NCBI RefSeq assembly: GCF_022288725.1
Contig: NZ_JAKNTA010000010.1
Location: forward strand, 254,398-318,397
Reading direction: 5' to 3'
Length of the DNA stretch: 64,000 nucleotides
From: Kitasatospora sp. A2-31
GTDB lineage: Bacteria > Actinomycetota > Actinomycetes > Streptomycetales > Streptomycetaceae
In this document: piece by piece, positions 31,518-39,166 of the stretch
Numbering within the stretch: the stretch's first letter is position 1
How the letters are laid out: each line of letters begins with the position of its first letter
Position numbers and translations under genes: made by a program
Notes under the pieces: generated by a model
Seen by the model: the letters and a program-made list of their open reading frames with translations, nothing else
Databases searched by the model: none
Told to the model about the DNA's origin: nothing

Positions 31518-32047
31518 ACCGCACCTCCGACTCGTCCGACTTCCTGCAGTTCCTTCAGTTGTGCGACCTCGCGAAGCCGGGCGATCCCCTTCGCCGCCTG
31601 GCTGCGCACCGCCCCGACCGAGCAACCCATCGCCGCCGCGGCCTGGCTGTCGCTCAGGTCCTCCCAGTGCCGCAGCACCACCGCCGTCCGTTGGCGCGGC
31701 GGCAGCGCGGCAAGCGCCGACAACAGGGCCGACCGCTGGTCGGACCGGGCGAACCCGTCCTCCGGGATCGCGCTCTCCGGGACGGCGGTGACCAACAGCT
31801 CCGGTGGCCGCCGGCGGTGGGACCGGGCGTGTTGGTTCACCAGGATCCGCCGCACGTAGGCGAGCGGGTCGTCGGCCCGGCTCACCCGGCCCCAGGCCGC
31901 GTAGGCCCGCTCGAAGGCGGACTGCGCCAGGTCCTCGGCCGCGTGCTGATCGCCCGCCAGCAGGTATGCCGTCCGCAACAGCCGCGGCCACACTGCCGCC
32001 ATGAAGATCCGGAACTCCGTGTCCCGGTCGGTTGTCATCGCTCCCAT
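31514..32047 (-). CDS. ECF RNA polymerase sigma factor (SigE-family)
   Basis: Sigma-70 family protein of 177 aa. Region 2 is visible as EFRIFMAAVWPRLLRTAYLLAGDQHAAEDLAQSAFERAYAAW, and region 4 as ALPPRQRTAVVLRHWEDLSDSQAAAAMGCSVGAVRSQAAKGIARLRE; each exceeds one motif and spans the expected distances. The DDPLAYVRRILVNQHAR stretch is typical of the SigE70 subgroup of streptomycete ECF factors. ATG at 32047 follows GAGGAGGTG. The stop overlaps the start of the membrane protein gene, its probable regulator. Target promoter not evident. Confidence 0.9.
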   Translation of the reverse strand: MGAMTTDRDTEFRIFMAAVWPRLLRTAYLLAGDQHAAEDLAQSAFERAYAAWGRVSRADDPLAYVRRILVNQHARSHRRRPPELLVTAVPESAIPEDGFARSDQRSALLSALAALPPRQRTAVVLRHWEDLSDSQAAAAMGCSVGAVRSQAAKGIARLREVAQLKELQEVGRVGGAV

Positions 32048-32165
32048 GAGCACCTCCTCACTCACCCAGAGCCCAGGGGTGCTCCGAACCGCTTCCTCGA
32101 TCATCGGGGGACGTGCACCCGTCGGGCGATCATCAGTTCGGTCCCGTTGGCGCTACTGTGCCGGG

Positions 32166-32873
32166 GTGAACAGCAGCAATGACCTCCCCGGCCAGGACGG
32201 CCGACCCGAACCGAGGCCGGTGTGGCCGCGCAATCTGGCGCTCTCGCTGGCCGCGGCGGCGGCCGCGTACGGCGTGATGACCACCGTGGGATCCTCGGAC
32301 GAGGGCAGCTCCGGCCACCGGGCGGCCTCCGCTCCGCCGGCCACCGCCGTACCGGCCGCGGACCGACCCGCCGCGCCGCTGGACCAGGTGTTCCCCGCCG
32401 AGGTGAAGGCGGCCGACGGCACGGTCTACACCCGGGTGAGCGCCAGGACCCAGCTCTCCTGCCCGCCGGAGGGGGCGGTGGGCCCGCGGCTGGCCGGCCT
32501 GCTCAAACAGGGCAAGGGCTGCGCCGGTGAGCAGACCGCGCTCTACCGGGACGGCCACGACAACCGGTTCAGCCTGGCGGTGTTCACCCTGCGGGACCCG
32601 CGGGACACCGCCAAGGTGCTGATCGAGCTGGCCCAGGCCGCCGGCGATCCCCAGGTACCGGCGCAGACGCCGCCGATCGGACGGGGCCTGCCCGCGCTGC
32701 CCGCCGACAGCGGTCGGGTGCAGTCCTTCGCCGGCGTCGACCGCGTCCTGGTGGTGGGGCTCGGCCAGTGGTCCGACGGCCGGAAGGCCGACTACCAGAA
32801 GCTGGCCGACCGGCTCCAGCCCGTCCTGACCGGCGTCACCAGGAGCATCGGGCCCCACGCGGGCGGGGTCTAG
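32166..32873 (+). CDS. Hypothetical membrane-anchored protein
   Basis: Protein of 235 aa that I do not recognise. One N-terminal hydrophobic segment (NLALSLAAAAAAYGVMTTVG) is followed by an Ala/Pro linker and an extracytoplasmic domain with two Cys (LSCPPEG and GKGCAGEQ). The sequence AVFTLRDPRDTAKVLIELAQAA and VDRVLVVGLGQWSDG is regular and gene-like. GTG at 32166 is the first plausible start; the ribosome site is weak. It is divergent from the ECF sigma gene with a 118-base gap, so it may belong to that regulon. Confidence 0.7.
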   Translation: MNSSNDLPGQDGRPEPRPVWPRNLALSLAAAAAAYGVMTTVGSSDEGSSGHRAASAPPATAVPAADRPAAPLDQVFPAEVKAADGTVYTRVSARTQLSCPPEGAVGPRLAGLLKQGKGCAGEQTALYRDGHDNRFSLAVFTLRDPRDTAKVLIELAQAAGDPQVPAQTPPIGRGLPALPADSGRVQSFAGVDRVLVVGLGQWSDGRKADYQKLADRLQPVLTGVTRSIGPHAGGV

Positions 32874-32900
32874 TCGGGCCCTCCCCGCCGAACGCCGACG

Positions 32901-32934
32901 GGCCGTGCCCGGGGGAACACCCCGGTGCACGGCC
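32901..32934. terminator. Bidirectional stem-loop with one bulged base
   Basis: GGCCGTGCCCGGGG (32901-32914) pairs with 32920-32934 except for a single bulged T at 32926. It lies between two convergent genes. Confidence 0.7.
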
Positions 32935-32988
32935 CACGCTCCGGCCCGGCCCGCCCGCCCGGGCCGGGCCTCGCCGTCCGGCCATCGG

Positions 32989-33399
32989 TCATCTCCGCTC
33001 GCCGGCGGAGGCGTCGTACGACGCGCGAGCGGTGAGCACGTCGGGCATGTGCTCCTCGGCCCACGCCTTGATCGACTGCAGCAGCGGCAGCAGCCCGGTG
33101 CCGAGCGGGGTGAGCGCGTAGTCGACCCGGACCGGCACCGACGGAGTGAGGGTACGGGTGAGCAGGCCGTCGCGCTCCAGGGCGCGCAGGGTCTGGGTGA
33201 GCATCTTCTCGCTGACCCCCGCGAGCCGGCGGCGCAGGTCGCTGTACCGCTGCGGGCCGTCGGCCAGGGCGTTGACGACCAGACTGACCCACTTGTCGCC
33301 GATCCGGTCGAGTAGCTGCCGGGCCGGGCACTCGGCGATGTAGGCGTCGAATCCGACCCGGGCGGCCTCGCGGCGCTGGGCGGCCGTCATGGTGGCCAC
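32989..33399 (-). CDS. HxlR-family winged-helix regulator
   Basis: Protein of 136 aa. CPARQLLDRIGDKWVSLVVNALADGPQRYSDLRRRLAGVSEKMLTQTLRALERDGLL spans the characteristic HxlR DNA-binding unit, with the family Cys at the start (ECPA) and the wing TPSVPVRVDYALTPLG. Redox- or quinone-sensing HxlR proteins use that Cys. GTG at 33399 follows GGAGGAGAG. It is divergent from an oxidoreductase gene, and a 22-bp palindrome lies between, so it probably represses both until an electrophile or quinone is present. Confidence 0.92.
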   Translation of the reverse strand: MATMTAAQRREAARVGFDAYIAECPARQLLDRIGDKWVSLVVNALADGPQRYSDLRRRLAGVSEKMLTQTLRALERDGLLTRTLTPSVPVRVDYALTPLGTGLLPLLQSIKAWAEEHMPDVLTARASYDASAGERR

Positions 33400-33418
33400 G
33401 GGCTCTCCTCCCCGTCCG

Positions 33419-33440
33419 GTACGCACCTGCGGGTGCGTAC
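33419..33440. promoter_or_regulatory. HxlR operator palindrome
   Basis: GTACGCACC, four bases, GGTGCGTAC: perfect 9-bp arms, 20 bases upstream of the HxlR start and 75 bases upstream of the oxidoreductase start. A second palindrome, GGAGAG-CAA-CTCTCC, lies at 33449-33463 nearer the oxidoreductase gene. Confidence 0.75.
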
Positions 33441-33514
33441 TTCCTGATGGAGAGCAACTCTCCCTAGCCTGGGCGGTGTTCGCAAGCCCCGATGCCGATC
33501 CGAAGGAGTGCACC

Positions 33515-34450
33515 ATGCGTGCCGTAGTGGTCCGAACCCCGGCAGGGCCGGAAGCCCTGGAGCTGGTCGAGGTTCCCGTGCCCGCAGCCGGCCCCGGGCA
33601 GGTGCGGGTGAAGGTCGAGGCCGCCGGCGTCAACCCGGTCGACTCCGTCACCCGGGCCGGAATCCTGGTGGAGGCGGGACTGATGGCACCGCGCGAGGTG
33701 ACCGGGATCGGCTGGGACGTCGCCGGGGTGGTCGACGAGGTCGGCCCCGGCGTCACGGGCTTCGCTCCGGGCGACGCGGTGATCGGCCTGCGCGACCGGC
33801 TCGACGTGCCGCTCGGCACCTACGCCGAGTACGTGGTGCTGGACGCATCCGCGCTCGCCCCGGCGCCGTCCGGCGTGCCCGCCGTCCAGGCCGCGACGCT
33901 CCCGCTCAACGGGCTGACCGCCGTTCAGGCGCTCGACCTGCTCGACCTGCCGCACGGCGCCACCCTGCTGGTCACGGGTGCGGCCGGCGCGGTGGGCGGC
34001 TTCGCCGTCCAACTGGCCGTCCTGCGGGGGCTTCGGGTGGTCGCTCTGGCCGGCCCGCAGGACGAGGCGGCGGTTCGGGAGCTGGGCGCCGAGTGGTTCG
34101 TCCCGCGCGGCACCGCCGAGGTGGCGGCCACGGTTCGGGGGCTGGTTCCCGGCGGGGTGGACGGCGCGCTCGACGCGGCGCTGCTGGGGACGCTCGCGCT
34201 GGGGGCGGTCCGCAACCGGGGTGCCTTCGTCGCCGTCTCCGGCGGCGCACCGACGGGCCTGCGCGGGATCCGGGTGGACACCGTCTGGATCGCCGCGGAC
34301 GGTCCCGCCCTCGCCGGGCTCGCCGAGCTGGCCGCCCGGGGCTCGCTCACCCTGCGGGTGGCCGACACGTACCCGCTGGAGCGCGCCGCCGACGCCCACC
34401 GTCGGCTCGACCGCGGTGGACTGCGCGGCCGGCTGGTGCTGCTGCCCTGA
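33515..34450 (+). CDS. NADP-dependent quinone oxidoreductase-like MDR protein
   Basis: Medium-chain dehydrogenase/reductase of 311 aa without zinc-ligand Cys, hence the quinone-reductase branch. MRAVVVRTPAGPEALELVEVPVP opens the GroES-like domain, with VKVEAAGVNPVDSVTR and GWDVAGVVDEVGPGV following; the cofactor domain has LLVTGAAGAVGGFAVQLA (AAGxVG) and ends DAHRRLDRGGLRGRLVLLP. ATG at 33515 follows GAAGGAG. It is controlled by the divergent HxlR regulator and fits an NADPH-dependent reductase that detoxifies quinones or enones. Confidence 0.92.
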   Translation: MRAVVVRTPAGPEALELVEVPVPAAGPGQVRVKVEAAGVNPVDSVTRAGILVEAGLMAPREVTGIGWDVAGVVDEVGPGVTGFAPGDAVIGLRDRLDVPLGTYAEYVVLDASALAPAPSGVPAVQAATLPLNGLTAVQALDLLDLPHGATLLVTGAAGAVGGFAVQLAVLRGLRVVALAGPQDEAAVRELGAEWFVPRGTAEVAATVRGLVPGGVDGALDAALLGTLALGAVRNRGAFVAVSGGAPTGLRGIRVDTVWIAADGPALAGLAELAARGSLTLRVADTYPLERAADAHRRLDRGGLRGRLVLLP

Positions 34451-34510
34451 GCCGTCACGCTCGCCCTGGCCCCGCCCGACAGGCGCCCGGTCCGCGGCGG
34501 TGGCCGACGC

Positions 34511-34771
34511 TCAGTTCCGGCGACCGCGCCGGCGCAGCCAGGCGATGCCGGCGATCAGGCCGACCGCCCCGACCGTGCAGAGCTTGACGGCCCCCTTGGC
34601 GAGCAACCAGCCCAGACCGGGCACGGTCCAGCCCAGCCAGTGGAAGACGGCCAGCAGGACCGCCGCCGCACCGAGCGCCGCCACCACGCCGACGGCGACG
34701 GCCGCCCCGGTGGGGATTGCGCGTTCCTCGGGCTCCGTCGCGTCCACGTCCTTCGTACCCCCATGGTCCAT
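34511..34771 (-). CDS. Small two-span membrane protein
   Basis: Protein of 86 aa with two hydrophobic helices (GAAVAVGVVAALGAAAVLLAVF and LCTVGAVGLIAGIAWL), an acidic N-terminus (KDVDATEPEER) and a basic RRRGRRN tail. Codon use is normal for the region. ATG at 34771 is the first start. It follows the gene at 34793-35182 on the same strand by 21 bases, so the two are probably cotranscribed. Family not recognised. Confidence 0.65.
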   Translation of the reverse strand: MDHGGTKDVDATEPEERAIPTGAAVAVGVVAALGAAAVLLAVFHWLGWTVPGLGWLLAKGAVKLCTVGAVGLIAGIAWLRRRGRRN

Positions 34772-34792
34772 GCGGGCGATCCTAACCCCGGG

Positions 34793-35182
34793 TCAGCGCG
34801 GCGCGTGGTGGTGCGTGTCGCCGGTGTGCTCGCCGGTCTCGTGGTCGGGGAAGCTGACGGCCAGGGTGGCCCGGTACTCGAAGACGTCGTCGCGGTGGCC
34901 CGGCACGCGTGCCCAGGCCAGCGAGTGCACCTCGGCCTCGGGTGCCTGGCGGCACCAGGCGGCCGCCTCCTCCAGGGCGCGGGCCGCCGAACGGCCGGTG
35001 CAGACGACGGCGGTGTAGGCGGCGACGGACACGTCGCCGCCACCACAGCGGGCACCCCGGGAGACGGCCCGCACCGCGGCCGCGGCGTGGGTCAGGTCTC
35101 GTGCCAGGTCGTCGACCACCCGGGGCGGCGCCGGCAGGACGCCTTGGCCCTCCGCCACGGTCTCCGGCAGGTTCGTGCTCAC
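34793..35182 (-). CDS. Hypothetical protein with His-rich C-terminus
   Basis: Protein of 129 aa, VSTNLPETVAEGQGVLPAPP, then DDLARDLTHAAAAVRAVSRGA and DVSVAAYTAVVCTGRSAARALEEAAAWC, ending HTGDTHHHAPR. It has no signal peptide or membrane helix, and three Cys. GTG at 35182 follows GGAGGCC. It lies 21 bases upstream of the small membrane protein gene. I do not recognise a family; a chain of amphipathic helices and one beta segment (FEYRATLAVSF) is all that can be said. Confidence 0.65.
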   Translation of the reverse strand: MSTNLPETVAEGQGVLPAPPRVVDDLARDLTHAAAAVRAVSRGARCGGGDVSVAAYTAVVCTGRSAARALEEAAAWCRQAPEAEVHSLAWARVPGHRDDVFEYRATLAVSFPDHETGEHTGDTHHHAPR

Positions 35183-35550
35183 TGTCAGGGCCTCCGTCCG
35201 CCTGGTCACGGGATCCGCCGGGTGCGGATCCGCCTGGTCACCGGCCCAAGAATGCCGGGCGGCCATTCCTGGCATGACCACTTTCACCCGAACGTCACCC
35301 GTCCGGGGAGCCCAGGGTGCAGAGCTCGACCACGACCGGTCCTCCCCTGCTATGGGGCGGGCGGACGCCGGTCGGCAGGACGCGACAGAAGGCGGACGCG
35401 GCGGCGCCCGCCTGCGCGTCCGGCGTTCCCGGCTGTCACGCGGCTGTACAACACCCGTTGCAGGAACGGGAGATATCGCGATCGACCGGCCACTACGATC
35501 CTGTAGCGTCCGAGTCCGCCGCACCGGCGGGCGTCAGCGGAGGGATTCCC
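35183..35550. other. 368-bp divergent intergenic region
   Basis: Separates the hypothetical protein gene (minus) from the lipoprotein gene (plus). An AT-richer part near 35454-35510 has the palindrome CCCGTT-GCAGG-AACGGG (35454-35470) and CTAC-GATCCT-GTAG around 35493-35506, whose TACGAT could be a -10 box for the lipoprotein. No gene was seen. Confidence 0.45.
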
Positions 35551-36243
35551 GTGCAGCTCCATGCATCGTTCCGACAGCAGCGCCGACACCTCTGGCTGCC
35601 GGCTCTGGCGCTCGCGGGCGCCGCGCTGGCCGGGTGCTCGTCCGGTAGCAGCAAGGTGGTGGCGGCCTCCCCGGCCGGTTCCGCCACCAGCGGCTCCGCC
35701 ACCAGCGCCCCCGCCGCAGCCTCCGGTTCGGCCCCGGCCGCCCCGACGGGCGGCTCGGCGGCAGCCCCGACCGCCGCCCCCACGGCACCGCCCGGCTCCG
35801 ACACCACCGGCACTGCGGGCTCCCGCCCCAAGGACGCCTGCACCCTGGTCGTGCCGGCCCAGGTGGCGGCCACCATCAACGCGGTGGAGCCGCTCAACAC
35901 CACCCGCCCCGACGCGGCGTCCGACGGGAGCCCGGTCTGGGGCTGCACCTGGGGCAACCGCCAGTCCTACGCCTCCCTCCGCGAGGTCGCGCCCGGCATC
36001 CTCGCCTCCGCCAAGGCGGACCCCGCGAAGTCGGTCGCCCCGTTGCCCGGCGTCGGCACCGAGGCCGTGATCGCGACCCGCAAGGACCACGCCCACCCCG
36101 TCGCCTTCTTCGTCACCGGCGGCCACACCTACGAGGTCGAGGTGGTGAAGGACCGCGGCCCGGGCGACGCGGTCAACGCCGGGCTGGAGGCGGCGGCGGA
36201 GGGCAGCCTGGCCCTGGTGTTCGCCAAGTCGCTCGGCGGCTGA
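35551..36243 (+). CDS. Lipoprotein, DUF3558-like
   Basis: Exported lipoprotein of 230 aa. The signal peptide has a clear lipobox LAGC (ALALAGAALAGCSS), followed by a Ser/Ala/Pro-rich linker of about 60 residues. The folded part begins KDACTLVVPAQVAATINAV, contains WGCTWGNRQ (a second Cys for a disulfide with the DAC cysteine) and ends GLEAAAEGSLALVFAKSLGG. This C-T-L-x(2)P...C-x-W pattern is typical of the DUF3558 lipoproteins of actinobacteria. GTG at 35551 follows GAGGG. Function unknown. Confidence 0.82.
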   Translation: MQLHASFRQQRRHLWLPALALAGAALAGCSSGSSKVVAASPAGSATSGSATSAPAAASGSAPAAPTGGSAAAPTAAPTAPPGSDTTGTAGSRPKDACTLVVPAQVAATINAVEPLNTTRPDAASDGSPVWGCTWGNRQSYASLREVAPGILASAKADPAKSVAPLPGVGTEAVIATRKDHAHPVAFFVTGGHTYEVEVVKDRGPGDAVNAGLEAAAEGSLALVFAKSLGG

Positions 36244-36456
36244 CGGCTGACGGCCGCCGGCCCGAACCGGGCCGGGGCGTCCCCGGGCCTGGGCCGTTCG
36301 AAGGCGGCCGGGGGCGCCGGGCGGCGCAGCCGGTTCCCTCCGGGGCGTGAACGGGGCCGGGGCCGGAGCGGCGGGCGGATGCGGGCGCGGCGCGGGCGTT
36401 CACAGAATGACCCACGGCGCCGTACCCGTAATCCCCCCACAGCCAAGGCGGATCGT

Positions 36457-38076
36457 ATGAGCCGACTCCACCCACCCCCCGCCCGGGCCGTCCGGCGCAG
36501 GGCCCGCGCGTCCCGTTCCGGGACCGCCCTCCTCTCCGGACTGGTCCTGCTCGCCCCCGCGGCCGCGGCCGGGTCGCTGGTCAGCGCGATACCCGCGCGG
36601 GCCGACAACCCGACCATCTCGCTCAACTCCCTGCGCACCGCGTGGGACGCGGCCGAGCCCGACCTCGGCCCGGCACAGGTCTCGGCCTCGGACTTCGGCC
36701 GCCGCTGGTCCACCGCTGTCGACGGCGCGGTGTTCGCGCAGCCGCTGGTGGCGGGCTCGACGGTGGTGGTGGCCACCGAGACCAACCACGTCTACGGCGT
36801 GAGCGCCACCGACGGCCGGATCCTGTGGCAGCGCGCGCTCGGCACGCCCGTACCGTCCTCGACGGCCTGCCTCTCCCCCGGGACCGGCATCACCTCGACG
36901 CCGGTGTACGACAAGGCGACCGGAACCGTCTACCTGGTGGCCAAGTCCAACGAGAACGGCGCGCACTTCTCCGTACACGCCCTCGACGCAGCCTCGGGCG
37001 CCGAGCGCAGCGGCTGGCCGGTCACCGTCCAGGGCGATCCCGTGAACAGCCCCGGCGTCCCGTTCGACCCGGGCACCTCCGCACAGCGGGCCGGGCTCCT
37101 GCTGCTGAACGGCGCGGTGTACTTCGGCTTCGCCTCCGACTGCGGCGTCGGCACGTACGTCGGCCACGTGGCCGGCGTCAACACCTCGACGCGCAAGCTG
37201 ACCCTCTGGTCCACCGAGTCCGGCTCCAAGTCGCAGAACGGCGGCGTCTGGATGAGCGGCGGCGGGCTCGTGTCGGACGGTTCCGGGCGGATCTTCATCG
37301 CGACCGGCAACGGCGCGGGCGAGGGCTCGTCCCCGCCGAAGGGGCCCGGCGACAAGCCGCAGGGCCACTTCGCCGACTCCGTGGTCCGGTTGGGCGTCAA
37401 CAGCGACGGCAGCCTCGCGCCGAAGGACTTCTTCAGTCCGTCCAACAACCGCCAACTCGACCACGACGACCTGGACCTGGGCTCCGGCGGTCCGGCCGCG
37501 CTGCCGACCGGCTTCGGCACCTCCGCGCACCCGCACCTGCTGGTGCAGGTCGGCAAGGACGGGCGGATCTTCCTGCTGGACCGCGACAACCTGGGCGGTA
37601 TGGGCCAGGGGCCGAACGGCACGGACGCGGTGGTCGGGACGACCGGCCCCTACAAGGGCGTCTGGGGCCACCCCGGCGTCTGGGGCGGGGACGGCGGCTA
37701 CGTCTACATGATCGAGAACTACGGGTCGCTGCGCGCGCTCAAGTACTCGGTGAACGGCAGCGGCAACCCGCAGCTGACCAGCGCCGGGACGAGCGCCGAG
37801 GGGTTCGGCTACGCCTCCGGCTCCCCGGTGGTGACGTCCAACGGGACGACGAGCGGCTCGGCGCTGGTCTGGCTCGTCTACTCCGGCACCGGGCCGGGTG
37901 GCCAGAACGGTGAACTGCGGGTCTACGACCCGGTCCCGGTCAACGGCACGCTGAAGATGCGGCGCAGCTTCCCGCTCGGCACGGTGACCAGGTTCTCCGT
38001 TCCGGCGACGGACAACGGGCGGGTGTTCGTCGGCACCAAGGACGGCCACCTCATCGCCTTCGGCCGCGCCTCCTGA
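36457..38076 (+). CDS. Secreted PQQ-binding-like beta-propeller protein
   Basis: Exported protein of 539 aa. Signal peptide TALLSGLVLLAPAAAAGSL with cleavage near ARA-DNP. The mature protein is built of blades such as VVVATETNHVYGVSATDGRILWQRAL, VYLVAKSNENGAHFSVHALDAASG, GRIFIATGNGAGEG and GRVFVGTKDGHLIAFG, the pattern of PQQ-type beta-propellers. It lacks a haem motif and the vicinal Cys pair of classical quinoprotein alcohol dehydrogenases, so PQQ binding is not proven. ATG at 36457 follows AAGGCGG. It lies 254 bases upstream of a pqq biosynthesis operon on the same strand, which makes it the leading candidate for a PQQ-using partner. Confidence 0.85.
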   Translation: MSRLHPPPARAVRRRARASRSGTALLSGLVLLAPAAAAGSLVSAIPARADNPTISLNSLRTAWDAAEPDLGPAQVSASDFGRRWSTAVDGAVFAQPLVAGSTVVVATETNHVYGVSATDGRILWQRALGTPVPSSTACLSPGTGITSTPVYDKATGTVYLVAKSNENGAHFSVHALDAASGAERSGWPVTVQGDPVNSPGVPFDPGTSAQRAGLLLLNGAVYFGFASDCGVGTYVGHVAGVNTSTRKLTLWSTESGSKSQNGGVWMSGGGLVSDGSGRIFIATGNGAGEGSSPPKGPGDKPQGHFADSVVRLGVNSDGSLAPKDFFSPSNNRQLDHDDLDLGSGGPAALPTGFGTSAHPHLLVQVGKDGRIFLLDRDNLGGMGQGPNGTDAVVGTTGPYKGVWGHPGVWGGDGGYVYMIENYGSLRALKYSVNGSGNPQLTSAGTSAEGFGYASGSPVVTSNGTTSGSALVWLVYSGTGPGGQNGELRVYDPVPVNGTLKMRRSFPLGTVTRFSVPATDNGRVFVGTKDGHLIAFGRAS

Positions 38077-38284
38077 ACCGGTGGCCCCGGGAGGACACGC
38101 CCTCGGCCTCCGCCCGGGCCGGTCGCGCGCGACCACGAGGCGTTCCGCCAGGACCGGCCGGGCCCCGCCGGGCGCGACCGTGCGGGGCCCGGCCGCCGTC
38201 CGTCACCCGTTCGAGCGCGATTGTCCGCGGATCGCGCGGTTCGGACCGGCGGCCGGGCCCGGCGGCTCGTAGCGTCCTGACCCA

Positions 38285-38302
38285 GGGGGCGCACGCGCCC
38301 CC
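38285..38302 (+). promoter_or_regulatory. Hairpin ahead of pqqA
   Basis: GGGGGCGC and GCGCCCCC separated by two bases form an 8-bp stem ending 28 bases before the pqqA start. It could be a terminator of the upstream gene or a leader structure; a GAGGAGG ribosome site follows it. Confidence 0.5.
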
Positions 38303-38330
38303 TCCCAGTTCCCCGGCCCGAGGAGGACCG

Positions 38331-38492
38331 ATGCAGCAGAACGCCCAGCCCCGCCCCGTCCCCGCCGCACCGCCGGTGCGCCCGGCCGGCGCCGCCAAGC
38401 CCAGCTGGTCCGCGCCGGCGGTGGAGTGCCACCGCACCGGGGCCGAGGTCACCGCGTACGCCGGACGGGCCGCCCAGTGGCGCAACCGCTGA
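38331..38492 (+). CDS. pqqA: PQQ precursor peptide PqqA
   Basis: A 53-residue peptide whose Glu39-x3-Tyr43 (EVTAY) provides the Glu and Tyr that are crosslinked to make pyrroloquinoline quinone. It is longer than the 22-29 residues of classical PqqA, having a Pro/Ala-rich leader (RPVPAAPPVRPAGAAKP), while the C-terminus AYAGRAAQWRNR resembles the family ending. A GAGGAGG ribosome site six bases upstream of ATG 38331 supports strong translation, as expected for a precursor. The coding end overlaps pqqC by 16 bases. Too short for routine gene finding, but the operon context makes it secure. Confidence 0.88.
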   Translation: MQQNAQPRPVPAAPPVRPAGAAKPSWSAPAVECHRTGAEVTAYAGRAAQWRNR

Positions 38493-39166
38493 CCCGCGAG
38501 CGGTTCGCAGCCAGGCTGCACGACCTGCGGGGACGGTACTGGGACACCCACCCGTTCCACCTGCGCCTGCACTCCGGTGGCTGCACGCCACCGGAGTTGC
38601 GGCGCTGGGTCGCCAACCGCTGGTACTACCAGCTCTGCCTGACCCGCAAGAACGCCGCCATCATCGCCAACTGCCCGCTGCCGGAGGTGCGGCGGGCCTG
38701 GGTGGAACGGCTCGGCTACCAGGACGGGCCGAACGGCGACGAGGGCGGCCTGGCCGACTGGCTGGTGCTGGCCGAGGCGGTCGGCCTCGACCGCGCGGAA
38801 GTGACCGACGAGCGGCACGTCGCGCGCGGGGTGCGCTTCGCCGTCGACGGCTACCTGCACTTCTGCCAGACCCGGCCGTGGACCGAGGGCGTCGCGGCGG
38901 CGCTCACCGAGATGTTCTCACCCGACCACATGGCCCGGCGGGTGGCCGCGTGGCGCACCCACTACGCGTGGATCGACCCGGCCGGGTACGCCTACTTCGA
39001 GCACCGCATCCCCACCGCCCGCCGGGACAGCGCCCGCACCCTGGAGCTGGTCCTGGACCACTGCACGACCGCCGCGCAGCAGCAGGCCGCCGTGGAGGCG
39101 CTGGCGTTCAAGTGCGAGGTGCTGCGCGCCATGCTGGACGCCGTCGACTACGGGGCCGACCGGTGA
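38477..39166 (+). CDS. pqqC: Pyrroloquinoline-quinone synthase PqqC
   Basis: Cofactorless oxidase of 229 aa that performs the final ring closure and oxidation of PQQ synthesis. Family sequence is clear from RFAARLHDLRGRYWDTHPFHLRLHSGG through ANRWYYQLCLTRKNAAIIANCPLPEVRRAWVERLGYQDG (in parts) to HYAWIDPAGYAYFEHRIPTARRD and FKCEVLRAMLDAVD. The fold is the haem-oxygenase-like helical bundle. GTG at 38477 lies inside the end of pqqA, and TGA (39164-39166) overlaps the GTG of pqqDE, so translation is coupled on both sides. Confidence 0.95.
   Translation: MAQPLTRERFAARLHDLRGRYWDTHPFHLRLHSGGCTPPELRRWVANRWYYQLCLTRKNAAIIANCPLPEVRRAWVERLGYQDGPNGDEGGLADWLVLAEAVGLDRAEVTDERHVARGVRFAVDGYLHFCQTRPWTEGVAAALTEMFSPDHMARRVAAWRTHYAWIDPAGYAYFEHRIPTARRDSARTLELVLDHCTTAAQQQAAVEALAFKCEVLRAMLDAVDYGADR

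Noticed and set aside
36400..38136. 578-codon minus-strand frame over the beta-propeller gene
   Set aside because: Antisense shadow; the plus strand has a signal peptide, propeller blades and a ribosome site.
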